Origin: Sphingobacterium allocomposti
GTDB lineage: Bacteria > Bacteroidota > Bacteroidia > Sphingobacteriales > Sphingobacteriaceae
DNA length: 64,000 bases
Assembly (NCBI RefSeq): GCF_008124885.1
Contig: NZ_VNHX01000005.1
Span: 62,001-126,000, forward strand
Direction of reading: 5' to 3'
Shown here: in pieces, positions 35,309 through 44,200 of the stretch
Layout of the letters: the number at the start of each line of letters is the position of its first letter
Position numbering within the stretch: position 1 is the first letter of the stretch
Notes under the pieces: model-generated
Told to the model about the DNA's origin: nothing
The model's input: the letters and a program-made list of their open reading frames with translations, nothing else
Databases searched by the model: none
Position numbers and translations under genes: made by a program

Positions 35309-35515
35309 ATGGGAACAGCGAAAGACAACAAAACAAAAAAGGAAATTGAAAACGGAGTCGGCGAAAACGAGAAAGCGAATTACAGCGATCTGACCCCCGA
35401 TTCCACGGAAAGCAGAACTGTGGACAAAAATGTCCGCGAAACATCCGACCGTTCGGAGACAGAAAACGAAGGTGGCGACATCGCCGGCAACGCGGCAGGC
35501 AATAATGGCCGCTGA
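35309..35515 (+). CDS. Small hydrophilic low-complexity protein
   Basis: A 68-residue, highly charged protein rich in Glu, Asn, Asp, Lys and Gly, starting MGTAKDNKTKKEIENGVG and ending AAGNNGR. An in-frame Met at 35279 is less likely because an A-rich region (AAAAAGAAAG) sits before 35309. No hydrophobic core is visible, so it is probably intrinsically disordered, like small stress-induced hydrophilins. It is followed by a strong terminator, which supports a real transcript. No family recognised. Confidence 0.55.
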   Translation: MGTAKDNKTKKEIENGVGENEKANYSDLTPDSTESRTVDKNVRETSDRSETENEGGDIAGNAAGNNGR

Positions 35516-35544
35516 TACGCGGGCTGCCTATCTAAACAGGCAAA

Positions 35545-35584
35545 ACGGTCGCGACGGATATGTTCATTACTCCGTCGCGACCGT
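35545..35584. terminator. Strong two-way terminator
   Basis: ACGGTCGCGACGGA (35545-35558) and TCCGTCGCGACCGT (35571-35584) are perfect 14-base inverted repeats around a 12-base loop, followed by CGCTTTTG. It separates the small hydrophilic gene from the convergent SDR gene. Confidence 0.75.
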
Positions 35585-35607
35585 CGCTTTTGTATACCGG
35601 CCGTTCT

Positions 35608-36498
35608 TTATGGCTGTCCGCCGCCGCCCGACGCGCCAAAGATCTGTCCTGTCGAATAGCTCGCCCGATTATCCGCCAATTGAACATAGATGGAGGCCAG
35701 CTCTGCGGGTTGTCCCGCTCTTCCCAAGGCCGTATCGGCACCAAAGTCTTCAAGCATCTCCGGTGGCTTGCTACAAACCTGAAGGGGTGTCCAGACGGGT
35801 CCCGGAGCGACTCCATTAACCCGTATCCCTTTTTCGCCAAGCTGCTTGGCCAGCGCTTTAACTAAGATCACATTCGCAGCTTTAGTCTGCGCATAATCCA
35901 GCAGTACAGCTTCGGGCTCATACGCCTGTACGGAGGCCGTCACAATGATGCTTGAGCCCGGGGGCATATGAGGAACAGCGGCCTTAGTAATCCAAAATGG
36001 CGCATATATGTTCGTCTTCATGGTTGCGTCAAAACTCTCGTCCGGGATGTCTACAATCGTTTCGTAAGTCTGCTGGTAAGCGGCATTGTTTACCAATATG
36101 TCGAGTCCTCCCATCTGCTCGACGGCACGCTTCACCAGCTGCTCGCAAAAATCTCTATCTGTAATATCCCCCGGGATAGCAAAGGCACGTCTTCCAGCCC
36201 GCTCGATCAGTTCGATGACCTCTTTAGCATCCTCCTCCTCTGCTGGGAGATAGTTGATCGCGACGTCCGCGCCTTCTCTCGCGAATGCTATGGCGGCAGC
36301 CCTTCCGATACCGGAATCGCCACCGGTAACCAAGGCTCGTCGATCCGTCAATCTACCTGAGCCCACATAGGTGTCCTCGCCATTATCCGGTATAGGATCC
36401 ATTTTACCGGCAAGTGCAGGAAACGGTTGCGATTGCCGCTTGTATGGCGGACGAGGATATTTGTCTCTGGGATTTTCAAGTGTAGGTTCTCGTTGCAT
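35608..36498 (-). CDS. General-stress SDR oxidoreductase (YghA/YhxC type)
   Basis: A 296-residue short-chain dehydrogenase with the 50-residue N-terminal extension typical of stress SDRs (KYPRPPYKRQSQPFPALAGK, then DNGEDTY). The cofactor motif is VTGGDSGIGRA, the structural motif LVNNAAYQ, and the catalytic Ser in ASVQAY and Tyr/Lys in YAQTKAAN are intact. NADP use is likely from the following basic context. Substrate unknown; Bacillus and enteric relatives belong to general stress regulons. Monocistronic. Confidence 0.92.
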   Translation of the reverse strand: MQREPTLENPRDKYPRPPYKRQSQPFPALAGKMDPIPDNGEDTYVGSGRLTDRRALVTGGDSGIGRAAAIAFAREGADVAINYLPAEEEDAKEVIELIERAGRRAFAIPGDITDRDFCEQLVKRAVEQMGGLDILVNNAAYQQTYETIVDIPDESFDATMKTNIYAPFWITKAAVPHMPPGSSIIVTASVQAYEPEAVLLDYAQTKAANVILVKALAKQLGEKGIRVNGVAPGPVWTPLQVCSKPPEMLEDFGADTALGRAGQPAELASIYVQLADNRASYSTGQIFGASGGGGQP

Positions 36499-36715
36499 AA
36501 TACTTAAAGCTTATATATTTCTTTCAATGAACAGCGCACAGCTGTTACAGTTTTCAGTTAATGGAAATACCTGCTCAAGATATCTAGCGGAACAACTGCT
36601 TTTGCCGGCGGATGCACATAAGACAGCAAGCGCATTCAATTTGTGATTTCAGCGGAAACTATCTAAGGGGTATGACCGTTCATAAAACGAGTTTACTCCC
36701 AAGCATATTGATATA

Positions 36716-37684
36716 ATGAAAATAGGATACCACGCTTCTCACGAACAATTTGCGCCAAGCGAGCTGCTGACATTTGTCCAGATGGCAGAGCAGGCCGGCT
36801 TCGACGCCGTACTTTCTTCCGACCACTTTCATCCATGGAGCGAATACCAAAGTCAAAGCGGATTCGCATGGAGCTGGCTGGGTGCTGCTATGCAGGCCAC
36901 AAGTTTGGAATTTGGCATTGTCAACGCTCCGGGCCAACGTTACCATCCCGCAATCATCGCGCAGGCCGTTGCCACCTTAGACGATATGTTTCCTAACCGC
37001 TTTTGGATTGCCGTCGGTAGCGGACAAGCGCTGAACGAAAAAATTACCGGCGGGAACTGGCCGGCTAAAGAGGTACGCCACAGACGGCTTGAGGAATCGG
37101 TACAGGTAATGAAACGGCTTTGGACGGGCGAATCGGTCACGTACAGCGGGCATATTGAAGTAGAAAACGCAACTTTGTACACCAAACCGAAATCGCCGCC
37201 ACTCCTTTACGGGGCCGCCCTTACCCCATCGACCGCGTCCTGGGTAGCTAGCTGGGCCCAAGGGCTGATTACGGTTAATCAAAAAACGGATACGGTGCGG
37301 CAGATTGTAAATAGCTTCCGGGAGGTGAATCCCCAGGGAGAGCTTACACTGAAGCTCCAGGTTTCTTATGCAGCAACCGATGAAGAAGCATTGACCTTGG
37401 CGTGGACGTCCTGGCGTAACAATACGCTGGGACAGAGCCTTCAGGCGGAACTGGCCTTGCCCCAGCACTTCGACCATGCGGGAATGCACGTTTCGACCGA
37501 CCACGTAAGCGACGCCGTACTGGCCAGCGCCAGCGCCGCGGCTTATATTGAAGCCCTTCGCTTTTATCACGATGCAGGATTTGACCGCATCATCGTACAC
37601 AATGTAAACCGGAACCAAGAAGCTTTCATCGATTTCATGGGCAGCCATGTTCTCCCATTTGCCAAACAACAGAACGGAATATGA
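36716..37684 (+). CDS. LLM-class flavin-dependent oxidoreductase (TIGR03885-like)
   Basis: A 322-residue TIM-barrel flavoenzyme of the luciferase-like monooxygenase class. The N-terminus IGYHASHEQFAPSELLTFVQ, the ALSSDHF-like DAVLSSDHFHPWSE and ATLDDMFPNRFWIAVGSGQ are typical of the subgroup first confused with F420 enzymes but present in organisms that use FMN. Its stop codon overlaps the start of the GH13 gene by four bases (ATGA at 37681), so the two are translated together. A reaction on a sugar or sugar-linked substrate would be inference only. Confidence 0.85.
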   Translation: MKIGYHASHEQFAPSELLTFVQMAEQAGFDAVLSSDHFHPWSEYQSQSGFAWSWLGAAMQATSLEFGIVNAPGQRYHPAIIAQAVATLDDMFPNRFWIAVGSGQALNEKITGGNWPAKEVRHRRLEESVQVMKRLWTGESVTYSGHIEVENATLYTKPKSPPLLYGAALTPSTASWVASWAQGLITVNQKTDTVRQIVNSFREVNPQGELTLKLQVSYAATDEEALTLAWTSWRNNTLGQSLQAELALPQHFDHAGMHVSTDHVSDAVLASASAAAYIEALRFYHDAGFDRIIVHNVNRNQEAFIDFMGSHVLPFAKQQNGI

Positions 37685-39306
37685 ATAAATTATGGTATAA
37701 AGACGCGGTCATTTACGCGCTCGCTGTTGATGCGTTTAAAGACTCCAACGCCGACGGCAGGGGCGACTTTTTTGGACTCCAGCAAACGCTGGACTACTTT
37801 AAGATATTAGGTGTTGATTGCCTTTGGTTGCTTCCTTTTTATGATAGCCCGAATAAAGACGGTGGTTATGATGTTCGGAATTACTATGACGTGGATCGGC
37901 GACTCGGGCACCTGGGCGACTTCATTGAATTTATAGACGCTGCCAAAGGGGCTGGACTAAACGTTATTATTGATCTGGTGGTCAACCATACTTCTAAGGA
38001 GCATCCTTGGTTTAAGGATGCGATAAAAAATCCGCATTCGCCATACCGCGACTACTATATCTGGTCGAAGGAAAAGCCAAAAGACGACGGCCGACATGCT
38101 ATTCTTGCGGAAGAGCAGGACTATACCAACTGGACGTACAACGAAGAAGCTGGCGCATTCTACTACCACACCTTTTATAACGACCAGCCTGACCTGAATA
38201 TGACCAACAGGAAAGTCGTTGAGGAGGTCATGAAAATCATGCGATTTTGGCTGAAGTTGGGGGTGGATGGCTTCCGTATCGACGCTGCTCCTCATATCAT
38301 ACGGGAAAAGGGTAGCTATAGATTTAAGCACGATCCTCACGACATCTTCCGGGAATGGCGGACGTGCGTCGAAGAATTTAATCCGCATGCCATCTTTCTG
38401 GCCGAGGTTGATGTCCCCCCGAATCGCTATTCAGACTTCCTGGAGCAGGACCGTCAGATGCATATGCTATTCAACTTCTATTTAAACAATTACTTCTTCT
38501 TAGCTTTCGCCCGGGAAGAGGCAACTCCCATAGCATTGGCACTGGAGAAAATACCATCCCTCGGACCCGAAGAACAGCTGGCTAACTTTTTGAGGAACCA
38601 CGACGAACTTGATCTTGGACAACTCGACGAAAACGAACGTCAGGAAGTGTTTGCTGCTTTCGCCCCGGAGCCCGACATGCACATCTTCGACCGCGGTATC
38701 CGACGGCGCCTTCCGCCGATGTTCAAGAACAACCGGCAACGGCTAGCCATGGCGTATAGTATACTATTCTCACTGCCCGGCACACCCGTTCTACGCTACG
38801 GGCAGGAAATAGGTATGGGCGATGACCTGGAAAGGGACGGAAGAACGAGCGTACGGACCCCCATGCAATGGAACGACACAGAGAATGGCGGCTTTTCTGA
38901 CGTCATAACCGGCGCAATAGAGGACGATATCATTTCTGGTGGGGACTACGGCTATAAGAAGATCAACGTACAGCAACAGCTGTCAGATAGTAGTTCACTT
39001 CTCCATACCATCCGCAGATTTATAGAGCTGAGAAAAAAAACAGGTCTTCACAAAGGGACTTTTTCCGTTATCCAGACGAACAACAGCAAGTGTCTCGCCT
39101 ACCATTACCAGCTCGCGAAAAGGAGCATTCTGATGGTTCACAATCTCAGCAGCGAAGCGATCACCGCGAAAGTAGAGCTTGATGACATTGACCGGTACTC
39201 GGTTATCCTTTCCGATAAAAAATATAAGCGACCAGTGGCCGCTAAGAAGGGTGTAGAGCTAGGCCCCTATGGATATAAATGGATGGTAAGCACATGGGGG
39301 TTCTAG
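37681..39306 (+). CDS. GH13 alpha-amylase family enzyme, trehalose synthase-like
   Basis: A 541-residue cytoplasmic glycoside hydrolase with all GH13 regions: DLVVNHTS, the nucleophile Asp in GFRIDAAP (about 199), the acid/base Glu in LAEVDVP (about 242) and the transition-state Asp in FLRNHDELD (about 306). The start IYALAVDAFKDSNADGRGDF resembles trehalose synthase (TreS), which interconverts maltose and trehalose, but the protein lacks the maltokinase part seen in many TreS fusions. Coupled to the LLM flavoenzyme by ATGA overlap, and near TreY, GlgX and TreZ. TreS versus alpha-glucosidase cannot be settled from sequence alone. Confidence 0.88.
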   Translation: MNKLWYKDAVIYALAVDAFKDSNADGRGDFFGLQQTLDYFKILGVDCLWLLPFYDSPNKDGGYDVRNYYDVDRRLGHLGDFIEFIDAAKGAGLNVIIDLVVNHTSKEHPWFKDAIKNPHSPYRDYYIWSKEKPKDDGRHAILAEEQDYTNWTYNEEAGAFYYHTFYNDQPDLNMTNRKVVEEVMKIMRFWLKLGVDGFRIDAAPHIIREKGSYRFKHDPHDIFREWRTCVEEFNPHAIFLAEVDVPPNRYSDFLEQDRQMHMLFNFYLNNYFFLAFAREEATPIALALEKIPSLGPEEQLANFLRNHDELDLGQLDENERQEVFAAFAPEPDMHIFDRGIRRRLPPMFKNNRQRLAMAYSILFSLPGTPVLRYGQEIGMGDDLERDGRTSVRTPMQWNDTENGGFSDVITGAIEDDIISGGDYGYKKINVQQQLSDSSSLLHTIRRFIELRKKTGLHKGTFSVIQTNNSKCLAYHYQLAKRSILMVHNLSSEAITAKVELDDIDRYSVILSDKKYKRPVAAKKGVELGPYGYKWMVSTWGF

Positions 39307-39347
39307 CTTTGATACCGGCCCCGACGGTGACAAGAATATGGTACATG

Positions 39348-39734
39348 CTAACCTGTAGGGACAGGTGGAGCTACCACGGCTTTACGGATGGCGGCCACCA
39401 GTTGGTGGGCGGAACATTGCCTGTCGAGTGTTCCGTCAACCAAATTGCCGTAGGCTGACGCGCACGCAGGATCATCACACAGTAGGATTAGCTTAACGCC
39501 GTCAAACATATCCCGGAGATAATTGAAATAGATCTTGCTGCCAATCACCTGATCGCTATCTAGCAGCAGTACGTCCAGCTTCTTCCACGCCCCTCCTTCT
39601 CCACCTAACTCATGAATGGACGTTCCTTCCAAAACAACATGGACACAATGATTAGCACATTGGCTAAGAAGCATCTTATAACAAAAACGTAGCTTTCTAT
39701 TTATACTAATAATACCGACTGAGATCGTGTTCAT
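39348..39734 (-). CDS. Orphan stand-alone pseudo-receiver protein
   Basis: A 128-residue protein with the pattern of a NarL-type receiver domain and no output domain. The phospho-acceptor position is kept (DVLLLDSD), but the acidic pair at the N-terminus is replaced (VGIISINRKL) and the conserved Lys of the last strand is missing (VDGTLDRQCSAHQLVAAIRKA). It therefore probably cannot be phosphorylated normally. It lies on the minus strand between the GH13 gene and a cytidylyltransferase pair and may act by protein-protein contact. Low certainty on family. Confidence 0.6.
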   Translation of the reverse strand: MNTISVGIISINRKLRFCYKMLLSQCANHCVHVVLEGTSIHELGGEGGAWKKLDVLLLDSDQVIGSKIYFNYLRDMFDGVKLILLCDDPACASAYGNLVDGTLDRQCSAHQLVAAIRKAVVAPPVPTG

Positions 39735-39884
39735 GCTGTATCCGCTTTACCTAATTGTCGTGTTTACGTAGCTTATAACTGTTTATGGAGAACGGAGAAG
39801 GTAATCAATAGTTTTGTTAACATAATGATTATAACACTGAAATTTCGGCAAATCGCCGGCGAGTGAAGTCAGCGGGCTCCAATA

Positions 39885-39920
39885 CGAAAAACGAGCTACT
39901 CCGTCAGGGAGAAGCTCGTT
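39885..39920 (-). terminator. Terminator of the cytidylyltransferase pair
   Basis: AACGAGCT (39890-39897) and AGCTCGTT (39913-39920) form a stem extended inside by CTCC/GGGA. Read on the minus strand it is followed by TTTTCGTATT. It lies 30 bases after the stop codon at 39950. Confidence 0.65.
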
Positions 39921-39949
39921 CTACACAGGTAGCCACCCGTATTATAGTA

Positions 39950-40459
39950 TCATTTTGATTCTTCCAGCGGATACAGGCTTTTTGCCGCTTCTTCATGGAA
40001 GCTCTTTGATAGCGACCTGGCATCACTTTCTACCTTCTGTAGTCTCATTGATTCTTTCCTGCTGACCACCTGCCGTAAGGACTGGCTTGAAAAGCGATGT
40101 TTCCGCTTCATGTACACAAGTTCTATGCCCTCCTCAATACAGTAGTCCTTTCCCGGGAAATCGATCATCCGGTATTCTTCGCCAATAAACCGGACATCTA
40201 CCGAAAGCGACTGCAGCATATCCAGAATATCATCATCCGATTCATACGGTATAATCTCATCCACGTACTGGCATCCCTCCAGCTTTATAAACCGCTCGAC
40301 CACCGTCTGCGCCGGCTGCAGACCACCATCAGCTGCATGTGCCGAGTCTGCTTTAAGACCGACAATTAGGTAATCACACTGTCTCTTTGCTTGTTCCAGC
40401 ATCACCAGGTGTCCCAGATGCAGCAGGTCGAAGACCCCAAAAGTAATTCCGATTCTCAT
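39950..40459 (-). CDS. Cytidylyltransferase-fold protein (TagD-like), copy 2
   Basis: A 169-residue nucleotidyltransferase of the HxGH family. The nucleotide-binding motif is GVFDLLHLGHLVMLEQAK, followed by VERFIKLEGCQYVDEIIPY and the second substrate motif RFSSQSLRQVV. Close relatives make CDP-glycerol or related activated alcohols for surface polymers; this exact substrate is unknown. A 40-residue charged tail is absent from its tandem neighbour at 40489 (29 bases upstream), to which it is clearly paralogous. Same operon, ends at a terminator. Confidence 0.85.
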   Translation of the reverse strand: MRIGITFGVFDLLHLGHLVMLEQAKRQCDYLIVGLKADSAHAADGGLQPAQTVVERFIKLEGCQYVDEIIPYESDDDILDMLQSLSVDVRFIGEEYRMIDFPGKDYCIEEGIELVYMKRKHRFSSQSLRQVVSRKESMRLQKVESDARSLSKSFHEEAAKSLYPLEESK

Positions 40460-40488
40460 AAAGTTATTCTGTTTATCTATCTCTCTAA

Positions 40489-40968
40489 CTATGCTTTAGC
40501 ACGCTGCAGCTGAAATTCTGCATTGTCTTTTAGGTGGACCACACCACTCTGCTTATCTTCCTGCTTATTCGCAATAATCCGCCGCAAAGAGGAACTAGAG
40601 AAGCGGTTCTCCCTTCTGTTGAAATACAGCTCTATCCCCTTCTCTTCGCAGTATGCGCGTCCGGTGAAGCTTTTGTACATGTATTCATCGCCCAGAATTC
40701 GGACATGTATTTTATAGGAACGTAAGATATCTTCAAGGTCCTGTTCTGTCGCATAAGGGATAATCTTATCTACATGTTTGCACCCTTTGAGTTGCATATA
40801 GCGTTCGAATACAGTCTGTGTCGGCTTATTCTTTTCAGGACGGTCCAAGGTAGGGTCGGTCTGTAAACCACAGATTAAAAAATCGCACTGTTCCTTTGCA
40901 TCTTCGAGCATTTTGATATGCCCGGCGTGCAGAAGATCGAAAGCAGAGAAAGTGATTCCTATTTTCAT
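40489..40968 (-). CDS. Cytidylyltransferase-fold protein (TagD-like), copy 1
   Basis: A 159-residue paralogue of the next gene, with SAFDLLHAGHIKMLEDAK, VFERYMQLKGCKHVDKIIPY and RFSSSSLRRII. Both catalytic HxGH and the C-terminal Ser/Arg motif are present, so both copies may be active, perhaps on different substrates or as a heterodimer. Divergent from the TreY::MalQ gene with a 323-base shared regulatory region. Confidence 0.85.
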   Translation of the reverse strand: MKIGITFSAFDLLHAGHIKMLEDAKEQCDFLICGLQTDPTLDRPEKNKPTQTVFERYMQLKGCKHVDKIIPYATEQDLEDILRSYKIHVRILGDEYMYKSFTGRAYCEEKGIELYFNRRENRFSSSSLRRIIANKQEDKQSGVVHLKDNAEFQLQRAKA

Positions 40969-41291
40969 CGTAAATTCGCTTTTTATTTTTCTTATTTAAC
41001 TTTCATCGGATTATGACGGTACGCACGATATATATTCGCCGAAATCAGGCGGGAAGTTGCATTTGTATCTGCAAGTATGTATAGAACGCAGATAGCCGCA
41101 ACTCGTTTTGTTTTTTTGCTTTTTATTTCTATAAAATTTCGCACCCCTGCGACGGTTCCACTAGACCGATGTACGCTTATTACACCGGCTATAGACCTTG
41201 AGGTTTGTATTGTTTTTCCATGAACTTATTTTATGAAGGGGCGTTATTCATGTATGAGAAATGTAGAACCTTTTTTTGCCTTATATCGTCC
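40969..41291. other. Divergent regulatory region
   Basis: Gene-free DNA between the cytidylyltransferases (left) and TreY::MalQ (right). It contains the plus-strand promoter at 41204-41234 and several T-rich tracts (around 41108-41130). No operator-like long palindrome was recognised. Confidence 0.6.
41204..41234 (+). promoter_or_regulatory. Bacteroidota-type promoter of treY::malQ
   Basis: TTTG at 41204-41207, exactly 19 bases, then TATTTTAT at 41227-41234 (TAnnTTTG with two mismatches). The spacing is ideal. The predicted transcript starts near 41240, which rules out the upstream in-frame Met codons at 41205 and 41220 and supports translation from 41292. Confidence 0.65.
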
Positions 41292-44200
41292 ATGAAGACA
41301 CCAAACTCAACCTATCGCTTACAGCTTCATAAGAATTTTACGTTTCGTCATCTAGAACAGGTGACTGACTACTTACAGACATTGGGCATCGACACGGTCT
41401 ATGCGTCTCCTATCTTTCAGGCAGCCCGCGAAAGTACACATGGCTATGACGGCGTTAATCCCAATGTCATTAATCCTGAACTGGGCACCATTGAAGCACT
41501 CTACGCACTAAAAAAGCGACTGGCCGCGAGCGGGCTCAAGTGGCTACAAGATATCGTTCCGAATCATATGGCCTTTGACACGGCCAACCCTTGGCTCGCG
41601 GATCTGCTGCAGTTTGGTATATATTCTGCCTACAGCTCCCATTTTGATACCTTGTACGCACATTCCTTCGTTCCGGCCGACAAACTTATGGTTCCTATCC
41701 TGGGAAAAGAACTGCCGGACGCCGTACATACCGGCGACCTTAACATCGTATACGAAAAGGAACAATTTTATCTTAGCTATTTTGAAAACCGCTTTCCAAT
41801 ACGTCCCGGTTCTTATATTCATTTGCTGAAGGCAGTCGTAGAACCGTCAACCTATCAGCTTTCGCAAAGCACTGAAAGACAAATCAAGAAGCTCGATAAA
41901 GAAGGCGACCCGAAACGATGGGACGACCTCCGCAGTAAGATATTCGCGGATATCCTGACTGCGGCCGCTGACACGGAACTCTCCGCGATGACAGCTCAGT
42001 TCAATAGTGCTAAGGAGCGGCTGCTCGAGGTTATTGAGCAACAGCATTATCGACTTTGCCACTGGCGCGAGACGGATGGACAGATAAACTTTAGGCGCTT
42101 CTTCACGGTGAACGGTTTGATCTGTATGAATACGCACATCGAAAGCGTATTTGACGACCTTCACCACCTGATTGGAAAGCTCGTCGCTGATGGCATCATC
42201 GATGGCCTCCGCATAGATCACATCGACGGTCTGTACGATCCCACTACATATGTCGGGAAACTCAGAAAACTATGTGGATCCGACACCTATATCGTGGCGG
42301 AAAAAATACTGGAAGAAGACGAACACCTCCCTGACGTATGGCCTATACAAGGTACTACAGGTTACGATTTTCTTGCGCTCTGCAACAACCTCTTAACCTT
42401 CAGAAAAAGCGAAAAGGCCTTTACAGAATACTATGAGCGGATCGTCAACGCCAACGAACCCCTGCGGCAGCAACAGGTAGCTAAGAAAAGATTCGTACTG
42501 TCCCAACATATGCGGGGCGAAATTGAAAATCTTTGCCTGTTATTCCATGAGCTACAGCTTACCGAACATCCATTGTCCCATGGTAAACTGCGGAAAATCA
42601 TCGAAGCATTTTTAGCTTATTTTCCTGTGTACCGAATCTACGAGACCGCATTTCCCCTATCGCGGCACGTATATACCTTAGTTACGTCAACGCTGTCGTC
42701 AATCAAAGATGACCTACCGGCGTGCGGCGGAGAGATCGATATTGTGCAGGAGATTCTCGCCAAGGCCCAGCGGCTGGAGGACGAAGACTTCAGCCAGCGG
42801 ACAATGCGTTTCATACTGCGCTGTATGCAATTCACCGGACCCGCTATGGCTAAAGGCGTGGAAGATACCTTAATGTATACCTACAATAGGTTTCTGGCCC
42901 ACAACGAAGTGGGCGACCATCCGTCGCGGTTTGGTCTGAAAAAGAAAGCCTTTCATGAAGCCATGCGCCGACGGCAAAAAGAATGGCCGCTAGCTATGAA
43001 TGCGACGGCGACCCACGATACCAAACGTGGCGAAGATGCCCGATGCCGTCTACACGTCCTAACCGCCCGTCCTAAACAATGGTTTGCGGCAGTAGATCGT
43101 TGGCGTGCCGTAATACAACACGAGTATACGGACACACTTCCGCATAGCAATGATGTCTATACCATCTTGCAGATGCTCTACGCTACATATCCTGTCCATA
43201 TGGAGTCTGGGCAAGTTTACACGGAACGCTTTACGGAATATATCGTAAAGTACCTACGCGAAGGCAAAGAGCGGTCAGATTGGTCGCAGCCCGACACCGA
43301 TTACGAGGAGTCGACTGTCCGATTTGTGAAGTTCCTGTTAAACAAAAATGGCACCTTTTTTGGCGATTTTTACGATTTCCTGCGATCTACGGCCGATTTT
43401 GGAATTGTCAATTCGTTAGTACAGCTGCTGTTAAAATTCACGTGCCCCGGCATTCCCGACGTATATCAAGGTTGCGAGCTCTGGGATTTCAGCTTCGTAG
43501 ATCCCGACAATAGAAGACCGGTAGACTTTGATATACGACGGCGCTATCTCAATGAGATCCGCGCTCTTGCTCCGGCAGATCGCCTGCCTTCCTTATGGAG
43601 CGACCGGTATAGCGGAAAGATCAAATTATGGTTATTACACCTGCTCGCTACCCTGCGAAAAGATTCTCCTTCGTTATTCAACGAAGGAGAATATATTGAA
43701 ATCGATGTGAAGGGAAAATACCGGCGTCATGTCCTGGCATACGGCCGGCAACATGGGGACGAGGCACTTCTTATCATCGTCCCGCTGCACCTCGCGGCAG
43801 CTTCCGCCGATGGAGAAGAAGATATCAGTCAGCTCGCCTGGGCAGACACCCGTGTCGTACTGCCCAAGCGCATAGGCACGAAGTGGGAACATCTGCTCCA
43901 ACCGATGTCCGGCGAAGACTCAGAACTTATGCTATCCGTAGTCTTCAAACACCTGCCCTTGGCGGTTATCCGGCTGCAGAAGAAAAAGACCTCTAGGAGT
44001 GCCGGCATCCTCATGCATATCAGCTCCTTACCGTCGAACTACGGTATCGGAGACCTCGGCAAGGAGGCCTACCGTTTTGCGGAACAGCTACATGCTAGTG
44101 GACAAAAATGGTGGCAGCTGCTGCCACTAGGCCCTTTGTCGAGCGAGCAGTGCTATTCTCCCTATAGCACATGGAGTGCAATGGCCGGAAATCCGCTATT

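Noticed and set aside
36977..37669. Long antisense frame (230 residues) opposite the LLM gene
   Set aside because: A mirror of a well-supported enzyme gene with no recognisable protein features.
41205..41291. N-terminal extension of TreY::MalQ to an upstream Met
   Set aside because: The extension overlaps a well-spaced TTTG-N19-TATTTTAT promoter and has no resemblance to the TreY N-terminus, which begins at 41292.
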